The notes beneath the pieces were generated by a model that worked only from the letters and a program-made list of their open reading frames with translations, searched no databases and had not been told where the DNA came from. A stretch of 64,000 nt of DNA, from contig CAWACK010000024.1 in NCBI GenBank assembly GCA_963780545.1, forward strand, positions 17,445 to 81,444, given 5' to 3'. This document shows, piece by piece, positions 61,377-64,000 of the stretch (the stretch's first letter is position 1; each line of letters begins with the position of its first letter). This DNA is from UBA8941 sp963780545 (GTDB lineage: Archaea > Thermoproteota > Bathyarchaeia > TCS64). Both the position numbers and the translations under genes were made by a program.

Positions 61377-62075
61377 TTAGAGCCCCACGATTAGTACCGC
61401 GATTATCCCGCTGAGGAAAACGCCATCAAAGGTACCAGCGCCGCCTATGCTGGCAATCGGTGAGCCGAGCTCTGGAATAACGCCCAGATTCGTCAAGTCA
61501 GCGCCTATCAAGGTACCGAAGGTACCCGATACATAGGCGACTGTGAGAGGCGAGGAAGAGGGAAGAATAATCGCCACCAAAGCGGCGGCGATGGGTGCCA
61601 CGAGGGGTGGCATTGCTATCCCGACGCCCTTAACGGGCCTCGCGAAGATGTGACTTACAATCGACACTATGCCGATCCCCACTAACCCATACAGAATAGT
61701 AGATGCATTTGATCTGCTAAGAAGGTACAGGGAGACAATTGAGGGTATTACTGCACCGCCGACATTCACCGCTAACACGGTCACGGCTCTGCCATAAACG
61801 ACCTTAGGGATCCTGTAGGACAAGCCAAAGAAACTGACATAATCCTCCGTCATGATCGGAACCGTGGCCTCAAGACGCGAAATTGGGATGTTGATGGCGC
61901 TGCCAAAGAGTGTAGCCACAAGGATCAGCAAGATGGTGATGGGGCTGAAACCCACCTTCGAGAAGGCTGATTCCAAGGCACCAAGAAAGATGAAGACAAC
62001 TGTGGCGAACAGAATAACAAAAAGTAACACGAGGAACCTAAAATTATGGTGAGTGTATACTTCGACCCCTTTCAA
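61377..62075 (-). CDS. DUF1614 family membrane protein
   Basis: A 232-residue protein with about seven helices. It has FLVLLFVILFATVVFIFLGA, PITILLILVATLFGSAINIP, and a C-terminal LGSPIASIGGAGTFDGVFLS then GIIAVLIVGL, the Gly-rich DUF1614 signature. Function unknown; conserved in many archaea. It is divergent from the next gene. Confidence 0.88.
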   Translation of the reverse strand: MKGVEVYTHHNFRFLVLLFVILFATVVFIFLGALESAFSKVGFSPITILLILVATLFGSAINIPISRLEATVPIMTEDYVSFFGLSYRIPKVVYGRAVTVLAVNVGGAVIPSIVSLYLLSRSNASTILYGLVGIGIVSIVSHIFARPVKGVGIAMPPLVAPIAAALVAIILPSSSPLTVAYVSGTFGTLIGADLTNLGVIPELGSPIASIGGAGTFDGVFLSGIIAVLIVGL

Positions 62076-62143
62076 GCAATCTCAACCCTGCTGTAATCCA
62101 ACATTGAGTTATCCTCAGGCACAGAATATTAGGATAACCCTAA

Positions 62144-62155
62144 ATGTGCGCGTGT
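62144..62155. repeat. Alternating CG tract in a divergent promoter gap
   Basis: ATGTGCGCGTGT lies between the divergent DUF1614 and glycosyltransferase starts. Confidence 0.35.
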
Positions 62156-62226
62156 TTAGATAATTAGTAAATTTCTCTACGTTAAAGTATAACTAGTATG
62201 AAACGCTCCCGGGGACGCCACTGTTA

Positions 62227-62922
62227 ATGCTCTCATTAATCATCCCAACCTACAACGAGAGGGAAAACCTCACCGAACTCATTGAAAGAATCCAAAAAAC
62301 GCTGCAAAGATACGAATATACAATCATAGTAGTCGATGACAACAGCCCAGACAAAACCTGGAAAGTAGCTGAAGATCTCTCTAAAAGATTCAGTGAAATT
62401 CAATTATTAAGACGCAATGAGAAGATGGGCCTCTCCTCAGCATTTCTCGATGGTTTAGCCATTTCGAAGGGAGAGCTTGTGGGTCTCATAGACTCTGATC
62501 TGCAGCATCCACCAGAAGCCCTCTCGAGGATGCTTGACGAGATTCAGTTAGGAGCAGATCTAGTTGTCGCGAGCCGCTATGTTGCAGGCGGCGGCGTAAA
62601 CGACTGGCCGATACCGAGAAGAGTGATTAGTAGAGCAGCTAGGGGATTAGCTGAGGTGTTACTCCCTAAAGTTAGAGTAGTCAGGGATCCAATGTCGGGG
62701 TACTTCATCGTCAAAAAGGAATCCATTGAAGATGTGCAGCTTAACCCAGGCAGTTTCAAAATACTCCTTGAGGTGTTGGTTAAGGGTAATTACCGCAGAG
62801 TTGCAGAGGTACCCTACATCTTCGAGAATAGAAAACGTGGTAAAAGCAAACTCGGATCCGAGGAGATTTCGAATTATCTCAAACATCTCATTAAATTATC
62901 CGTAGAGACTCGAGCGATTTAA
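62227..62922 (+). CDS. Polyprenol-phosphate glycosyltransferase (GT2, Dpm1-like)
   Basis: A 231-residue GT-A protein. It has LSLIIPTYNERENLTELIER, IIVVDDNSPDKTWKVAEDLS, LVGLIDSDLQHPPEALSRML (the DSD metal motif), PDKTW and PMSGYFIVKKESIEDV, close to soluble dolichol-phosphate mannose synthases. It lacks C-terminal membrane helices, as in the short Dpm1 type. It makes dolichol-phosphate sugar for N-glycosylation. The adjacent GT87 protein could use that sugar donor. Confidence 0.92.
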   Translation: MLSLIIPTYNERENLTELIERIQKTLQRYEYTIIVVDDNSPDKTWKVAEDLSKRFSEIQLLRRNEKMGLSSAFLDGLAISKGELVGLIDSDLQHPPEALSRMLDEIQLGADLVVASRYVAGGGVNDWPIPRRVISRAARGLAEVLLPKVRVVRDPMSGYFIVKKESIEDVQLNPGSFKILLEVLVKGNYRRVAEVPYIFENRKRGKSKLGSEEISNYLKHLIKLSVETRAI

Positions 62923-62960
62923 GATGGGATCCCCCCACTTTTTCTATTAACCGAGGTTCC

Positions 62961-63875
62961 TCAGGGTTGACTAGAAGACTTCGACAGTAGCCTCTTCGTA
63001 GTTGACCAAACTTCACGCCTCTCGATTATCGTCAGAGAAACAAGAGCGACAACTGGGATGAAGGAGTAATAATACAATGGTGTCGATATTCCAGATGTTA
63101 AGGTCATCTCGATGAAGCCTTCCCCCACGCCGGGGAGAAGAAACGAAAAATTAGCGATGACGATGGTTCCAGCAACACTAAGCAACGCTAGTCGGAGTCT
63201 TTTGTTGTAAGTAATGAAAAGAGGCAGAGCGAGTAAGGCGAACCTTGGATCGAAGGCTGCGAACCCGAAGACCACACCGGCAAGAATCGGTCTTTCGGCA
63301 CGAGCCAGATAAAGGCTCAGCAGGAGAAGGAATGTGCCAAGCACCTTCGACTGACCCTCTGCCCACTGCCAGTAGTAGCTCGCCGAGATACTCCAATGGG
63401 GTGTCGGGATAGGGAGTGGCAGCAGAAGGATGAGCGTCGCTGCGATGATGGCGGTAGCCAGCCCTTTCTCCTCGACTAGTTTGTAGATTAAAATTGCCAT
63501 TAGGGGCAGCAGGAGGAATTGTAAAAGGTCGAATGCGGTAAGAGCAACTTGATATTGCAGTAGTAGAAGTGGGGCGACAATCATGAGGAATGATGGGAGA
63601 TACTTGTATGTCTCCGGCTGTGGTAGGATGTGGTACTCACCATCGTTCAAGAACCCGCGAATATAGATCTGCGTTGGGTCATGGAGCAGCCTCCACGCGG
63701 CGGTGTAGTATGCAGAGAAGTCCTTTGCAAGTGGTTGGTTGGCGCTAATGCCTGAGTCGATCACGAATGTTTCGGGATAGGCTGACAGGAATATCGAGAA
63801 GTTCAGGACAATTAGCACGACGACGGCCATCGCATACCACTTTCCCGCCCTCGGCCTCCAATGCCACCAAGTCAT
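62961..63875 (-). CDS. GT87 family polyprenol-phosphate-dependent mannosyltransferase-like protein
   Basis: A 304-residue membrane protein with about eight helices. It starts with a helix (AMAVVVLIVLNFSIFLSAYP), then a first loop with LAKDFSAYYTAAWRLLHDPT, whose Asp is the expected catalytic residue, and TYKYLPSFLMIVAPLLLLQY. LARAERPILAGVVFGFAAFD is typical of GT87 (DUF2029). These enzymes transfer sugar from a polyprenyl-phosphate donor outside the membrane. It is convergent with the Dpm1-like gene. Confidence 0.85.
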   Translation of the reverse strand: MTWWHWRPRAGKWYAMAVVVLIVLNFSIFLSAYPETFVIDSGISANQPLAKDFSAYYTAAWRLLHDPTQIYIRGFLNDGEYHILPQPETYKYLPSFLMIVAPLLLLQYQVALTAFDLLQFLLLPLMAILIYKLVEEKGLATAIIAATLILLLPLPIPTPHWSISASYYWQWAEGQSKVLGTFLLLLSLYLARAERPILAGVVFGFAAFDPRFALLALPLFITYNKRLRLALLSVAGTIVIANFSFLLPGVGEGFIEMTLTSGISTPLYYYSFIPVVALVSLTIIERREVWSTTKRLLSKSSSQP

Positions 63876-64000
63876 GGCAACTTCCTAGTGTGTTGTATAT
63901 GGAGAAGAATATCTCATCTCCGACTAAGGGTTCTTTCACTCAATCCTCAGCATTGCTTAAAGAAAGAATGGTCGAGGATGAATGCCTGACTCGTGTCACG

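Noticed and set aside
1..64000. tRNA or rRNA genes
   Set aside because: I looked for conserved T-loop and rRNA core patterns in the gaps and saw none; a tRNAscan run would be needed to exclude intron-containing tRNAs.

Overview
The window is from an archaeal chromosome, most likely a TACK-lineage archaeon (Bathyarchaeia or a neighbouring Thermoproteota group). The main evidence is an ESCRT/Cdv locus with ESCRT-III-like CdvB proteins and a MIT-domain Vps4/CdvC ATPase, an F420-type NADPH oxidoreductase, an archaeal AlaX, TATA boxes about 25 bp before starts, frequent TTG/GTG starts, many small zinc-ribbon and membrane proteins, and no bacterial cell-wall genes. The assignment comes from gene content only; no rRNA or tRNA gene was recognised.

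Layout. 0-10 kb: the end of a VOC protein, a coiled-coil membrane protein, frameshifted dapA-like and alaX genes, an M29/NicX-like metalloenzyme, a SIMPL protein, a molybdopterin-fold protein, an ECF S component, an amidohydrolase and small membrane proteins. 10-15.5 kb: a half flavodoxin, a methyltransferase, an AbgB-like M20 amidohydrolase, a TPP riboswitch with thiW, then 1.2 kb of gene debris. 15.5-28 kb: two MFS transporters, a cytidine-deaminase-like protein, a decayed accessory island (17.8-18.7 kb) between repeats, an F420/NADPH reductase, a polysaccharide deacetylase, a CBS protein, and a divergent PrpF / PEP-mutase-ICL / MmgE-PrpD set. 28-40 kb: a 5'-less open frame, Zn-alcohol dehydrogenase plus nitroreductase, SHOCT and MscS-like membrane proteins, a YHS-glucan phosphorylase fusion, and a COG1361 repeat protein with an ABC exporter whose ATPase has an in-frame stop. 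40-53 kb: a CdvB pair, YdeI, a GT2, a DtxR-FeoA regulator with FeoB, small genes, then a second CdvB pair followed by CdvC. 53-64 kb: cupin, CDGSH protein, two more frameshifted enzymes (NAD-binding dehydrogenase, M20 peptidase), a ferredoxin-type aldo/keto reductase, an AroD-like protein, a flavin reductase, DUF1614 and two glycosyltransferases.

How it works together. Clear functional units are thiamine uptake (riboswitch-thiW), ferrous iron uptake (DtxR-feoB with a palindromic operator at the promoter), membrane remodelling or division (two CdvB pairs plus CdvC), a carboxylic-acid degradation set (PrpF, PEP-mutase/ICL lyase, MmgE/PrpD, probably with the neighbouring MFS carrier), and an export system (COG1361 protein plus ABC ATPase and permease).

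Two window-wide signals stand out. Short alternating purine-pyrimidine tracts (CGCGCG, GTGCGCGCAC and similar) sit in a large share of the AT-rich intergenic gaps, often just after a stop codon. Several conserved genes are broken by single-base indels or a stop, which suggests either real decay or uncorrected sequence error.
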